This document shows, one piece after another, positions 11,905 to 24,239 of a DNA stretch of 64,000 bases. The first letter of the stretch is position 1. Each line of letters starts with the position of its first letter. The position numbers and the translations under genes are program-made. This DNA is from Piliocolobus tephrosceles (lineage: Eukaryota; Chordata; Mammalia; Primates; Cercopithecidae). Location of the stretch: positions 128,950,740-129,014,739 of the forward strand of contig NC_045441.1 in NCBI RefSeq assembly GCF_002776525.5. Direction: 5' to 3'. Below the pieces are notes generated by a model, which saw only the letters and a program-made list of their open reading frames with translations, was not told where the DNA came from and searched no databases.

Positions 11905-12065
11905 CATCGCTGCTCTCCCACATTGCAATGATCTATTTACACACCTGTTCCACCTCCTGTTCTATGAACTTCTTGAGGGCAGAGGCTGTGTCTCATTTAT
12001 CTTTGTAATCCTGGTATAGTGCCTGGAACATAGTACACATTTGGTGAATTATGATTTAAAGAATT
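11905..12065 (+). repeat. L2 LINE 3' end
   Basis: 'gaacttcttgagggcagagg', 'gtctcatttatctttgtaat' and 'agtgcctggaacatagta' are the L2 3' tail. Confidence 0.8.
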
Positions 12066-12364
12066 GATGGTGCCTTTTCTGTTAGCACCATTCTTTTCTC
12101 ATCTGTCTCTATTTCTAATCACTTTGGGAAATTCTCTTGGCTGCAGATGAAACAGGGTGCCAGGTCTCCATTTTAAAAAAATGCTTGTTGATTGGATAAA
12201 CTCACCAAGCTGACTAGAGCAGTTTTAAGTATAAACAGTTTACTCATATGTGTTCAATGGGTATGCTGTCTCTACTAGTCCCCAGACATGGGGTCTCCAT
12301 GCCCCTGACTATCGTGGCTCATGCTGCCTGTGGCTATAGAATACAAATTAATCACTTTGGCAAA

Positions 12365-12429
12365 GTGTTGTGTTAGAGTTCTCCAGAGAGACAGGACCAA
12401 TAGGAGATAGGTAGGTAGGCATATAGATT

Positions 12430-12481
<52 letters not shown>

Positions 12482-12539
12482 ACCAATAGGAGATAGATAG
12501 ATAGAACCAATAGGAGATAGATAGATAAATAGATGGATG

Positions 12540-12589
<50 letters not shown>

Positions 12590-12599
12590 NNNNNNNNNN

Positions 12600-12646
<47 letters not shown>

Positions 12647-13300
12647 AATAACCAATAGGAGATAGATAGGTAGGTAGATAGGTAGATAAATAGATAGATA
12701 GAACCAATAGGAGATACATAGGTAGATAGGTGATAGGTAGATAGAGATAGAGATAGAGTTACAGATATATGAGAAGGGATTTATTCAGGCTCACGAATTG
12801 GCTCACGAACTATGGAGGCTGAGAAGTCCCATGATAGGTCATCTACAAGCTGGTGACTCAGTGATGCTGATAGCATGGCTCAGTCCCAGTCCAAAGGCCT
12901 CGGAACCTCAGAACCAGGGGAGCTCATGCTGTAACTCTCAGTCTGAGGCTGAAGGCTTGAGAACTTGAAGGCTTGAGAACTTGAGGGTCTGCTAGTACAA
13001 GTTCCAGAGTCCAGAGGCCAGAGATCTTGGAATTCTGATGTCCAAGAGCAGGAGAAAAGGGTGTCCCAGCTCCGAGAGTGAGTGTGGATTCAGCTGCCTT
13101 TTTGTTCTATCCAGGTCCAAAGCCAAATGGATGGGGCCTGTCCGTGTTGAGGGTGAATCTTCTCTGCTTAGTCCACCAACTCACATGCCAGTCTCTTCTG
13201 GAAACACCCTCACAGACACACCCAGAAAGAATGCTTCACCAGCTATCTAGGCATCCCTTAAGCCAGTCAAGGTGACACTAAAAATTAACCATCATAGTGA
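12365..13300 (-). repeat. Old interspersed repeat carrying a GATA array
   Basis: The + strand runs from 'gttctccagagagacaggac' through 'ggctcacgaactatggaggc' and 'cacccagaaagaatgcttca' to 'aaaattaaccatcat'. I recognise this as a common old primate repeat in reverse orientation but am not sure of the family; it looks LTR-like, with AATAAA-type text in relatives. The microsatellite expanded at its 'accaatagga' end. Confidence 0.6.
12420..12755 (+). repeat. GATA microsatellite with repeated spacer units and an N gap
   Basis: Long (GATA)n runs at 12429-12476 and 12536-12646 alternate with the 15-17 base anchor ACCAATAGGAGATAG, seen five times (about 12397, 12482, 12507, 12650, 12704). Ten Ns at 12590-12599 mark unresolved length. 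Reverse-strand frames made only of Tyr-Leu-Ser-Ile repeats are an artefact of this array. Confidence 0.95.
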
Positions 13301-13384
13301 TAATTTAAGGCATTAAGGACATCGTTTGATGTCCTGCAGCTCTTTAAGCCCAGGCTTGGTCATTTTCAATGAGTGGAAACCAAC

Positions 13385-13691
13385 TTTTTTTTTTTTTTTT
13401 TTTTTTTTTGAGACAGGGTTTCACTCTGTCACCCAGGCTGGAGTGCAGTGGCGTGATCTCGGCTCACTGCAACCTCTGTTTCACGGGCTCAATCAATTCT
13501 CCAACTTCAGGCTCCCGAATATTGGGATTACAGACATGAGCCACCAACGTCTGACATGTTTTTTTCTTTTTGGTAGAGATGGGGTTTTGCCCTGTTGCCC
13601 AGGGTGGTCTCAAACTTGTGAGCTCAAAACAATCCACCCACTTTGGCCTCCCAAAGGCTGGGATTACAGAGGTGAGCCACCGTGCCCGGCC
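13385..13691 (-). repeat. AluS-like
   Basis: Poly-T (13385-13409) leads into both arms, ending 'gccaccgtgcccggcc'. Moderately diverged. Confidence 0.9.
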
Positions 13692-16119
13692 TGGAAATTA
13701 ACATTCTAAGTCATCATTGTGACTGCCAGGAAATCAGAGTAGTCCACCAGGAAGAGCTATCTCTTGGGCTGAACAGAACAGTGATTGAGTGTCTCTGGTG
13801 TGACAGGTGCTGTATTCGCCATGGGGATAGATGAATGGAAAGGAATTTGTAATGGTACTGACAATGATTTTTGAGTTTTTAAACAGGATGCTTGTCATTT
13901 TAATGACACAGGCTCTAATTTCTAAGCATTTTTAGAGGGACACATATATTTGTATACAATTAACTGCATAGTCTTCCTTCTTAGAATGCCTAATTTACCA
14001 GACATCTACAGAACTTTAGCTCAAGCCTCACTAAGAAGATGTAGCAGTGCACTCTCTGGGATTATTTTATACTTCATTAGGATGACTTATTTATAGAACA
14101 GAATCTTTTTGTTTTCCTACAAGATTCAACAGTTCTATTAAGCAACAGCAAAAGAAACAGCTACTTCTCCAGAGCAGACTTCAATCTTAAGCAAGATTTA
14201 TATTTCAAAAATAAATATTTAAAAGCAAATCGTAACAGAGCTAAAACCAATAATACCACACATACCCAAACTATGCCAGTGAGTCTGGGTCCATATCTTG
14301 TAGGAATTATATGTTTCTGAAACCTGAGAGAGATTTTATTCTCTCTCTAAATAAAAGTTGAGGGTCTCATTCTATCCACATACACACATATCAGTCTGAA
14401 AAGCAAAATCAGAAGACTGAGTTAACCTGAATTTAATTCAAATTCAAGGAAGTAGCATTTGAAATAGCTTCTTTTTTGACTGGATTCAACCTGAAATATA
14501 TTGTGATTTCTCAATATCTCCTTCTACAGGGAAACATTATTTCTTGCCCTTGATGGGTACAAATCTATATATACTCTGCACATACAGTCACTCTTTGTCA
14601 CACTTGATAATGGGTCACATTTGTGGTGAACAGATGTTTCCTGAGAGTCTGAGACTCATGAGCAAAGCCGTGGTGTGGGTAAGAGGGATGAGCTGTTCTC
14701 ACTGGATGCTTCAAAAGGAGCTGTGCTGTACAATTAGTCTGAAAGCCAAATTATCCTTACTGAAGAAAGACAAAACGGCATGGACAGGCTCTTCTCTCCT
14801 GTCTTTGGACAGACACTGCTTATGAGAATTGTCTGTACCTGTCTTTGATGATTCTGGAGTAGAAATGGTTCCCTGGCATGACTGGGTGTCTTAGAAAGGA
14901 CACTGTGGAGTTAACTTCTGGAAGGAAAGTCTAACGTGATCTTCAGGCTCAATAACAGATAGAGGGAAAAGAGAAGGGAAAGAAGACAAAAGGAGTTTTT
15001 CACTCTGATAAGAACCACATGAATGACTAACCCTAAAGATGGAAATAGAAAATGACCTTTGGTGAGGGATATTTTCTGAACATTCCAAGCTGGATTTGAC
15101 TGCTTTATAACACTTCAAATGGCATGGAATGTACTCTGTTGTGAATGAGAAATGCCCCCTTTAAAATGAGCAAAGCCTTAAATTAGTCTACATGACAGTG
15201 ACTCTGGCCAGGTAGAATATTTCAACCCTGCACTTCCTGGCCTGTACCCTTTCAAGCAATTGCATTTCATAAATTTCAGGAGCATGCCTGGAGCAGATGG
15301 TTGAGACATGAGAAGGATCATAAATCCGGGCCTCAATGGCTTCCAGCTCCCAAATTCAAGGCTCTGAAATGCTGGCCTTGGCAGAACTTGGCATCCATGC
15401 CACGGAACAGTCTTCCACAGGTGGTAGTGCAGCATCTTATGTTTAGTTCTTATTGCCGTGCTTGAAAAGCCACAGTGTATAGAAATGGTAAAACACTCCT
15501 CTTTTTCTTGTGTGCCATAAAAAAGCTAGACAGAAACTCTTTTCAAAGCAAAGAAAGTTAGGTTGAAATGTTTTACACTTTGTGGTTGAGGCTGAATTCT
15601 GACTGAGCAAACACACACAAATGCAGGGAGACAATATCAACCCCACAACGTTGGGGTGAACTCCTCGGTGACAGATGAAGAAACATACACCCTCAGTGCA
15701 GTAATCTTCATATCAGATGCTTCACCCTCAACCAAACATTTTTCCAGAACTTTTTTTCTCTGTTACAAAAGTAATACACATTCATTCTAGATTTTTGGAA
15801 GTTCAGATAAACATAAGGAAGAAAATCTCCTTTGCTTTTTCTGTACATGTACACGTGCAAAAACATCCTTTGCCTTGGGTCATGTTGTGTGGATTATGCC
15901 TAATTAAAGACAGTACTCTTCTTAGAGACCAGTTTCAAAATGAGGCGGGGGTACCTTCAAGAAGGAGTGGATGGGATGTATTCATTTCTCCACATTCCTA
16001 TCCCCAGGTTTTGGGGAAAGGTGGTGAGCCCCTGTGTCTTGCATTGATAACATGAGAAGCACCTGAGAGCTTCCTGCGAGAAATGAACAGTCACTGTACC
16101 TCGTCTAAAGTGCTCTGAG
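13692..16119. other. Low-repeat unassigned block
   Basis: About 2.4 kb of AT-leaning sequence with few recognisable repeats. Frames such as 14544-14825 and 15717-16055 have no domain, no codon-use signal I trust and no clear splice context. Confidence 0.5.
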
Positions 16120-16353
16120 GCCAGGCACAGTGGCTCGTGCCTGTAATCCCAGCACTTTGGGAGGCTGAGGCAGGCGGATCCCTTGAGGTCAGGAGTTTGA
16201 GACCAGCCTGGCCAACATGGCAAAACCTGGTCTCTACTAAAAATACAAAAATTAGCCAGGTGTGGTGGTTGGTGCCTGTAATCCCAGCTCCTCAGGAGAC
16301 TGAGGCAGGAGAATCGCTTGAACCAGGGAGATGGAGGTTGCAGTGAGCTGAGA
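16120..16353 (+). repeat. Alu truncated at its 3' end
   Basis: Starts 'ggccaggcacagtggctcgt' and breaks off after 'gtgagctgagaccgctgg', without the final 50 bases or an A tail. Confidence 0.88.
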
Positions 16354-16830
16354 CCGCTGGGTCACTGATGTCCCTTCAGGATGTGAGTAACCTCCACCGA
16401 CGACTGCAGACCTCTGATCACTTCCTTTAGTGTGACTCGCTCTGCACAGCCACAAAAGATGGGCTGCTGCCTGGCTGAGGAAACACCCTTCTGGTTAAGG
16501 GGCCGAAGAAAATCTATTGTCCGCTAGACTGAGGATGGCTTCCTGACAAGTACTGCACATGGAAGAATAAGTTCGGGTTTCCATAGGTTTGTCCAAATGT
16601 TTGGTTATGTTATATTCTGCTTCTTTTGAATGATAACATCCATCATAGACTTACAGGCTGTGGTCACCTATTCTCAGACCTTTGGTTGGGTCCCCGAATC
16701 ACATGTAACTGTTTTTCTGTAATCATCATCAAATCCACCTTACCTGTGGCTCTAGAACTCAGCAACTCTAGAACACAGGGCTGTTAATTTTCCAGATCTT
16801 CCTTGTAACTGTGTTAAGCATTAAGAAATA

Positions 16831-17140
16831 GGCCGGGCGCGGTGGCTCAAGCCTGTAATTCCAGCACTTTGGGAGGCTGAGACGGGCAGATCACGAGGTC
16901 AGGAGATCGAGACCATCCTGGCTAACACGGTGAAACTCCGTCTCTACTAAACAATACAAAAAACTAGCCGGGCGAGGTGGCGGGTGCCTGTAGTCCCAGC
17001 TACTCGGGAGGCTGAGGCAGGAGAATGGCGTGAACCCGGGAGGCAGAGCTTGCAGTGAGCTGAGATCCGGCCACTGCACTCTAGCCTGGGCAACAGAGTG
17101 AGACTCCGTCTCAAAAAAAAAAAGAAAAAAAAAGAAAAAA
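16831..17140 (+). repeat. Young AluY of Old World monkey type
   Basis: Near-consensus, with 'ggctcaagcctgtaat', 'gggcgaggtggcgggtgcc' and 'gagatccggccactgcac'. Target repeat AAGAAATA at 16823-16830 and 17139-17146. Confidence 0.93.
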
Positions 17141-17640
17141 GAAATACTAGGTTCAGAGATGACAGGCATGCAATGCGTATGTATCCTTTTCTGCCAAAAT
17201 GAGGTGTGAATCAGTTAATGCATTTGAGACCTGGTACCCAAAGCAGCCAGGACGAATGAGGTGGAGAAGGCACAGGGCGGCCCTCAGGTGTCATCTCCTC
17301 TCCACTCTACAAAAGCAGAAGTCTCTGCTGCTTGCATGTTGTGCGGATGTGGTTTTCATCTTTCTGGCCCTTTTGGATTGACTTTCTTTTGGACTATTTG
17401 TGTGGCATTGATGCTATCTTCCCCCAGCATGGCCTTTGCTTCTGCCTCTCCTACATGAAGCACCCCACTGTGCAGATGGTACCATCTCTTCATTACAGGA
17501 AAATCATCTAAGTAGAAAGAAATAGCCTTTGAACCACATCGCTATGTAGTATCAGGAGGAACAGTCTCTATCGACCCTCAGCTCACTTCTCGATCAACTC
17601 AGCCTACGGCTCAGACAATTGGTTTGTTCTCCACGAAGAT

Positions 17641-17935
17641 GTTTTTTTTTTTTTTGAGACAGAGTCTCGCTCTGTCGCCCGGGCTGGAGTGCAGTGGCCG
17701 GATCTCAGCTCACTGCAAGCCCCGCCTCCCCGGGTTCACACCATTCTCCTGCCTCAGCCTCCCGAGTAGCTGGGACTACAGGCGCTGCCACCACGCCCGG
17801 CTAGTTTTTTGTATTGTTTAGTAGAGACGGGGTTTCACCATGTTAGCCAGGATGGTCTCGATCTCCTGACCTCGTGATCTGCCCGTCTCAGCCTCCCAAA
17901 GTGCTGGGATTACAGGCGTGAGCCACCGCGCCCGG
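17641..17935 (-). repeat. Young AluY of Old World monkey type
   Basis: Near-consensus with 'agtggccggatctcagctca'. The flanking text 'ctccacgaagat' (about 17629-17640) recurs as 'ctccatgaagat' (about 17938-17949), one base different, as target repeats. Confidence 0.92.
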
Positions 17936-17949
17936 CTCTCCATGAAGAT

Positions 17950-19629
17950 TTAAAATGTGGAGTACACAGTTCCAACCCTCAACCTCTCACTCAGTTTTTC
18001 TGGGAAAATTAGCTGGCATGATACATTTCAGATTAAAAAAGCTGGACTCTCGGATGCCCTCCCCAAGATGGCAGAGCTTTGGGATGAAAACAGTGTCAGG
18101 CAAGGCGTTGGGCAGCCTTGTCTTGGCCTAGGTTCACTGAACTGGCCAAGCTTGATTGCAACCGGTTGGTCAAGTGGACACTCAACATGACTTTGCTGGA
18201 ATCACAAGGTGGTTGTTGCCATATGAGGAAAGAACAGACGTGGAAGTCCTAATACAAGGTGGGAAAATATAGTTCCCTAGAGTTCCAAAGAGGGAGTTCC
18301 AAGGCCTCACTGAATTAGGGCCTTGGGGAAATATGACACAGATTCTGGAGCTGAGCAACAAGAGAAAGGATGTCAAATGAGGAAGTGAGCTCCCCGGAAT
18401 TGGAGGATTTCAAGCAGAGACCAGGTGCCTAGGTGCCAGGGGTGTTATGAAGGTAGAAGACAGGACTAGATGCCCAGAGCCTCTGTGTGGTGATCAGACT
18501 TTTCCAAAGATTGTAGTTTTTGGCACTGACCTGGAGTCCTCAACAGCTTCTGCATCCTCGGTCTCAACTTGGATCTGGTGTCCTGGTCTGTAGGTGGTGA
18601 GCTCCCTGAGCATAGGGCACTGGTCTTGACCATTGTCCTTCCCTAGCACCTATTTCTGAGCCTTTCACCTAAAGAGTGTTCTACAAGTGTTTCCTGAAGG
18701 GGTGGTGGCTCGCTGGCTCCTCCAACCCCAGCTGTGAGCTGAAGTCCTGTCTCGAATCCAAACTGTCTACATGATACTGATAAGAAATAGGATTTGAATC
18801 TCAATTTTGCTACCCAAGGATTTTGATGTAAGAGAATATAAATTTAAAATCAACATTAGGACTGTGAGTTTGAGACTAAAACCCTGGCCTTGCTGTTCCA
18901 TGGCCTTAGGAGAAGCACTGGGATCAGGACAGATGGAAAGAGAGAGAGGGAGACAGACAGACAAACAGGGTGCTCTGTAAAGCAGTCAGTGGGCAGAGGA
19001 GCCCCCGTGGAGTTCCCAGAACTTATCTTAGTGATTTTCCAAGTTCGTAGGCAGCCTGATCAAATAGGAAGAATAATTTGGTCAACTCCATGAAGCGGTT
19101 CCCTCGTTTGAAATGTATGATTCTAATCCACAGCTCATTCATCACAGCAAAGGCAGTGAATAACACAGCCCAAACTGATTTTGTTGGTAAACACCACCCA
19201 ACTGTTTTCTTATTAGTTTACCTTGGAAATACCTCTCTATGATGTAATTATGTGAAGTTTCAGAGCCATATTTACTTCCATCCCACACACACCGTATGTT
19301 ACCTCATCTTCCACTGCCATATTGAGAGAAAGGAACACCTCTGAGTTCCTGCAGAAACTTGAAGAATCCTATTGGGAGATAAGACAGACTTTGACTCCAA
19401 ATAGTTGGGTGGTGGTGAAGTGCAGGGGTTAAGACCAGGGCTTCAGTAGGAGGTCACTTCAGAGGAGGAGGAGAGGGAAAGAGGCAACCCCCAGGCAGCA
19501 AGTGACCAGGGAAGCAGTAAAGTGATGGCTACTCATTGTGAAAGAACCAAGTTGGAAACCGTTCATATCAATCCTCAGAGAGGGTTGGACAATTCTGGCC
19601 AATTTGGTACACCTGTCAGGGAAAGATGG
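17950..19629. other. Mostly unassigned stretch
   Basis: A faint L2 3'-end resemblance occurs at 18590-18700 ('gtgagctccctgagcatagg'). A GA/CAGA-rich patch lies at 18930-18968. Nothing coding is supported. Confidence 0.45.
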
Positions 19630-19996
19630 TGGTATGGTTTGGCTCTGTGTCCCCACCCCAATCTCATCTCAAATTGTAATCCCCACTTGTCAAGGGAGGG
19701 ATCTGGTGGGAGGTGATTGGATCATGGGAGCGGTTTCTCCCATGCTGCTCTCATGATAGTGAGTGAGTTCTCATGAGATCTGATGGTTTTATAAGGGGCT
19801 CTTCCCGCTTTACACACACTCTCTCTCTCTCCTGCTGCCTTGTAAAGAAGGTGCCTGTCTTTCCTTCTGCCATGATTGTAAGTTTCCTGAGGCCTCCCCA
19901 GCCATGCAGAACTGTGAGTCAGTTAAATCGCCTTTGTTTATAAATTATCCAGTCTCAGGTAGTATCCTTAAAGCTGTGTGAAAATCGGCTAATACA
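19630..19996 (+). mobile_element. Solo MaLR LTR (MST-type)
   Basis: A 367-base LTR starts TGGTATGG and ends CTAATACA. Five-base target repeats are exact: GATGG at 19625-19629 and 19997-20001. It contains 'gatggttttataagggg' (TATA region) and 'cagtctcagg' near the end. No internal region is present, which implies LTR-LTR recombination. Confidence 0.92.
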
Positions 19997-20154
19997 GATG
20001 GGAAGCCAGGCTCTCTCCTGGGGAACAGAGGAGCGTGCTTGAGACAGAATAGGGGGAAGTTCATACAGAATCCAAAGAGTTGCTGACATGCTGCTGCCCA
20101 AATACAGCAGCTTCTCCAGACCTCAGGTGTCCCCCAGAGGTGCCATCTTTGAAT

Positions 20155-20450
20155 CTGATGTGTAGATTCTTATTCAGTTGGTCTGGGTAGGGTTTGGACT
20201 TTAGAATTTTAAAAGATCTCCCTGGTGCTTCTAATGCACAGGTAGAGTTGAGAAACACACTCTTCTTAAAGAATGGTCCCAGACCAGCAGCATCAGCATC
20301 ACCTGGGAAATTGGTAGAAATGCAAATTCTAGGGCCCCAACCCAGAATTACTGAATCAGAAACTCTGGCAGTGGTGCCCAGCAATCTGTGTTGTATTTAA
20401 CGAGTTCTCCAGGTGATTCCGATATTTGCTGAAGTTGAACTACTACAATA
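20155..20450 (+). repeat. MER5-type DNA transposon remnant (hAT-Charlie)
   Basis: 'ccagcagcatcagcatcacc', 'tagaaatgcaaattctaggg', 'actgaatcagaaactctgg' and 'ccaggtgattccgat' are the MER5 order. A preceding partial copy (20155-20250) may be a second related element. Short open frames here are not genes. Confidence 0.8.
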
Positions 20451-21649
20451 GAGATGTTTGAACCTCAGGATGCTCCCACCCCTGCCCCTGCCCCCAATCT
20501 TCCTTAATTCTCCAAGAAATCCTGTCTTTGGCTACCTCATCCAGGCTAGGAACCCTGAAGGCTTAGAGCAGGTGGGGAGGGCAACTCCACAGCACTAGTT
20601 ACCTGTGAGCTGCGTAGAAAAGACAGTTTTCCAGCAAGTAGAAGTCAAGTGTCCTGGGGAAGGTTCAATTTGCACAAAGTCAGGGTTTAGTTCAATGATT
20701 GGGCTTCCTGGACTCCCTCCTCTCCTCATCCTTCCCAACAGTTGCAAAGCTCCCACCTGTTTCATTAAGAAATATCTGAATCCTCCTCCGCTGATCACTG
20801 TCTGTTTTCTCACTAGTCTCATGCCTCAGCCCTACTTCCTAGATTCCTGTAGGGATCTCCCGCTGGGTCTCCCCTGCTGCTGTCTCCCCCCACCCCAGGC
20901 CCCATCAGCTGTCTTTCTCAACACCACTTGGCACCTGTTCCTTCCTATTCCACCCTGCTTCCCATGTGAGCTTGACACAGGCATGCCGCTCACCTGCACA
21001 TGCATGCACACGTGCCTGCTCCACGAGATGCTGCCAGCAAATCCCGTGGCCTGTCCTGTGGGTAAAGTCCATGCTCCTCAGCCTGGTATCCAGAGACCCC
21101 CCTGCTAGCCCCTCCCTACCACTTCAACCTTATCCCTCACCAACCTGCTTCATGAACATTGTGCTCCAGCCAAACTGGTCTACTGGTAAAACCCCGATAA
21201 GATAAGCAAATAAAATTAGAGCCCATAAACCCGGAACAGGTACAGGCAGCCACAGGGTGTCCAGTGGAGACAGCTTTAGTAACTTCAAGTGCTCCGGGGT
21301 GGGAATGGGTACACTCAGGTCTTTGAGTTAAATAGTATGAAAGTGAGATGATGTGGAGAACTGAACTAAGGACTCAAGGGCTCAAGAACTCACTGCTCTC
21401 TCTGCGCCTCTTCTTTTCTTTGTGGTAGTTCACTCATTATATCCTTCTTAGAAAATCTAGGTTGAGAAATGATTTTATGGTTACTTTAATAAACTGATAC
21501 ATTTTATAGAAAATGAGCCAGGTCCTTGGATCATGGAAACAAACCTTAATTTGTGTCAGGTGTTCTCGCAGAAAAGAGTGGTGCCACCTACCTTCATAAC
21601 ATGAAGAGCACCATTGCTACCTGATGGCAGCTACCTAAAACACAGGCAG
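20451..21649. other. Unassigned, with a weak L2-like part
   Basis: 20930-21170 has L2-like pyrimidine-rich text ('gtccatgctcctcagcctgg'). The frame at 20605-21108 (167 codons, + strand) lies here; it has no recognisable domain and is Pro/Leu/Cys-rich as such L2-derived frames are. Confidence 0.4.
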
Positions 21650-21910
21650 TAGTACATTCATTCATTTCAGAAACATTTCATGATCACCCACTGAGTGACA
21701 AGCAGGCATTCTCCCAGTCACTGGGGATACACTGTTGAATCAGATATAACTCTTCTTCTCAAAAAGCTTACATCTAGGTGTTGGTAGAGGCAAACTCACT
21801 GGGTAGGATTGGGGTGCTGTGGCAGGACACGGATCAACAATGGATCATCTCTGGGAGGTCCTGGAGGGCTCCTTGAGGAGGTAATGGCTACTCTAAGTCC
21901 TGAAAATGCA
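21650..21910 (-). repeat. L2 LINE fragment, reverse
   Basis: 'attcattcatttcagaaaca', 'cactggggatacactgttga' and 'aaaagcttacatctagg' form the reverse complement of the L2 3' end. Confidence 0.65.
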
Positions 21911-22087
21911 CAGAAAGGAGTCTGCCTTTTTAGGGGAGGGTGAAGGTATAGGATGGCACAGGGCCTGTTGTAACTCAGGTGGGTGCAGGTACAAGTCACA
22001 CTGGGGTTCAGTACAGAGACCAGTACAGACAGGGACAGAACTGGGATCAGTAAAGACAGGGGCTTGGCGAAATGTTCAAGGTATGAA

Positions 22088-22347
22088 GGTGTTGGCCAGG
22101 CTGGTCACCACTCCTGACCTCAAGTGATCTACCTGCCTCGGCCTCCCAAAGTGCTGGGATTATAGGTGTGAGCCACCACGCCCAGCCTCCCTGATTCAGT
22201 TCTTATTTCTATATTGCCATTCTAGGTAGAGACTGGGGCCCTACCACCTGCTGACATATTTCTTTGGAGGCAGCTGCTGCCAAAACTTCGGATTATCTTC
22301 TATTTGAGGGTTTACCGTTATTGGGTCTGTGCCTAGGCCACAGTGCC
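22088..22347. repeat. Local duplication, copy A (Alu fragment plus unique text)
   Basis: 100 bases of Alu (22088-22187, - strand) join to about 160 bases of otherwise unique text starting 'tcagttcttatttct'. The same Alu/unique junction and the same unique text recur at 23390-23652 with about one change per ten bases. Confidence 0.8.
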
Positions 22348-23181
22348 CCCCTTTGCAGGCAGACTGAATATTTCTGATTTACATTGTTCATTGGAGTGTG
22401 GAGAATTGAGCCTTGATTCAAGTAGAAACCATGTTCTCAGAGGGTCCAGTTGGGCCAGTGAGATGAATACCACACACAGACGGCTCCAGTGGCTTCACGG
22501 AGCTGGGGAAGGCTCCTGGCAGCACATCTAGAGCAGACCCCCAGTAACAGCTCAGCATCCTGGGAGAAAGTTGGGAAGACCGGGTCAGATGTTGGCATAC
22601 CAGCATCTCAGAGGCTAGGCCCTCTCCATCCCTGATCCCTGAACTAGCTACTGGGCTTTGACTTTTTAGCAGAGGGCTGCAATTGCCACCCTCCAGCCTG
22701 CTCTAGTGGCTTGTTTCCTACACAGGAATTGGTGAATTGAGGGCATACCCAGAACGGGACTCTACCTGTGGCAGGAATGCTATGTGCTTCCCAAAAGTCT
22801 TTCCTTCTCCTCCTGGGCTGGCTCCATTTCTCAGCCTCCTTTGCAATTAGGGGTGGTCATGTTTCCAAAGAGTGTGTACACCACTTCCAGGCCTGGCCTG
22901 TACAATTCCTCCTCGCATCATCTTCTTTTCTTTTTTCCATTTGCCAGCTAGTTGTGGATGATCCAGCATAGGCCTCTGAGGTTCCGAACAGTGGATGACA
23001 GGCTCACAAGATGGAGAAAGCCTGAATCCCTGAGTCACTGCATGGAAGGCTGCCTACTGAACATACACATTTGTGCTGTTACATGAGTGAGAGACACAAT
23101 TCTGTAGTGTGAAGCTCTTGAGATTTGGGGGCCCCTCATTACAACACTTATGCTATTCATTCTTCCCCCAACTCAGTTCTT

Positions 23182-23482
23182 TTGTTTGTTTGTTGTTTGA
23201 GATGGAGTCTCACTCACTCTGTCACCTAGGCTGGAGTGCAGTGGCACCATCTTGGCTCACTGCAACTTCCACCTCCCCGGTTCAAGCGATTGTCCTGCCT
23301 CAGCCTCCCTAGTAACCGGGATTACAGGCACACGCCACCACGCCCAGCTAATTTTTGTATTTTTAGTAGAGATGAGTTTTCACCATGTTGGCCAGGCTGG
23401 TCTGAAGCTCCTGACCTCAAGTGATCCACCTGCCTCAGCCTCCTAAAATGCTGGAATTGCAGGTATGAGCCACCACACTCAG
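23182..23482 (-). repeat. AluS-like with (GTTT)n tail
   Basis: Full two-arm Alu. The target repeat CCCCAACTCAGTTCTT occurs on both sides (about 23166-23181 and 23486-23501). Confidence 0.9.
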
Positions 23483-23652
23483 CCTCCCCAACTCAGTTCT
23501 TATTTCTGTATTGCCATACTAGGTGGAGACTGGGGCCCTACCACCTGCTGACATATTTCTTTGGAGGCATCTGCTGCCAAAACCTCGAATTATCTTCTAC
23601 TTGAGAGTTTCTATTATTGGGCCTGTGCTTGGGTCCCAGCATCCCCTTTGCT
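23390..23652. repeat. Local duplication, copy B
   Basis: Matches copy A at 22088-22347 from inside the Alu left arm through 'gacatatttctttggaggca' to 'ccctttgc'. This copy keeps the whole Alu, so it is the parent arrangement. Confidence 0.8.
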
Positions 23653-24239
23653 CTGTAGTGGGACTTCCTGGTCCTGACAGCTTGCCTGGAATGCCACTTG
23701 TGACCTTGCTATCAATCTCTGGATTCTAACTTTTGCTTTCTGAGCATGCTGTCTGTCTCCTTATGCCTGCTCCCACTCCCACTCCCAGTGACTAGGAGGT
23801 GAAAAATGACTGTTTCAGGCACTAGCTTGCCTGAAAGCTCCAAGACTTGCCTTAAGGCAGCCAAGCCGCCTGCTGACTCTCCACTTTTGCAAGGAGAACT
23901 ATGTCTAGTCATCAACATGTAGCCACATCCAGCCATGAGGAGGGGCGGGAGAGATTTGACAACAACTCAGGAAGTGCTAACATCTGACAAGCTGAGATCA
24001 TGAGTGTCATAAATTGATAGGCTGAAATGGGAAGGAGATAGGATGGGCCATGTGTGGTTAGCAACATCAAGAGCAACCTGTGGTTGACAACCTCATTGCT
24101 CATCTTCTGCTGATACGTACAGCCAAGTCTGAATGGTGGCATTGATTCAACTCCCCTGCTGTGTGATGGGGGCACCTGATTGATCTTGACATGCTGATGT
24201 TGGGCTATCATCGGAGGAGCTCTGTATTAATTTTAGCAA

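Noticed and set aside
12348..12719. Tyr-Leu-Ser-Ile repeat protein on the - strand
   Set aside because: It is a translation of the GATA array, and includes the N gap.
20605..21108. 167-codon frame
   Set aside because: No domain or splice support. Part is L2-like, and its composition is that of pyrimidine-rich noncoding DNA.
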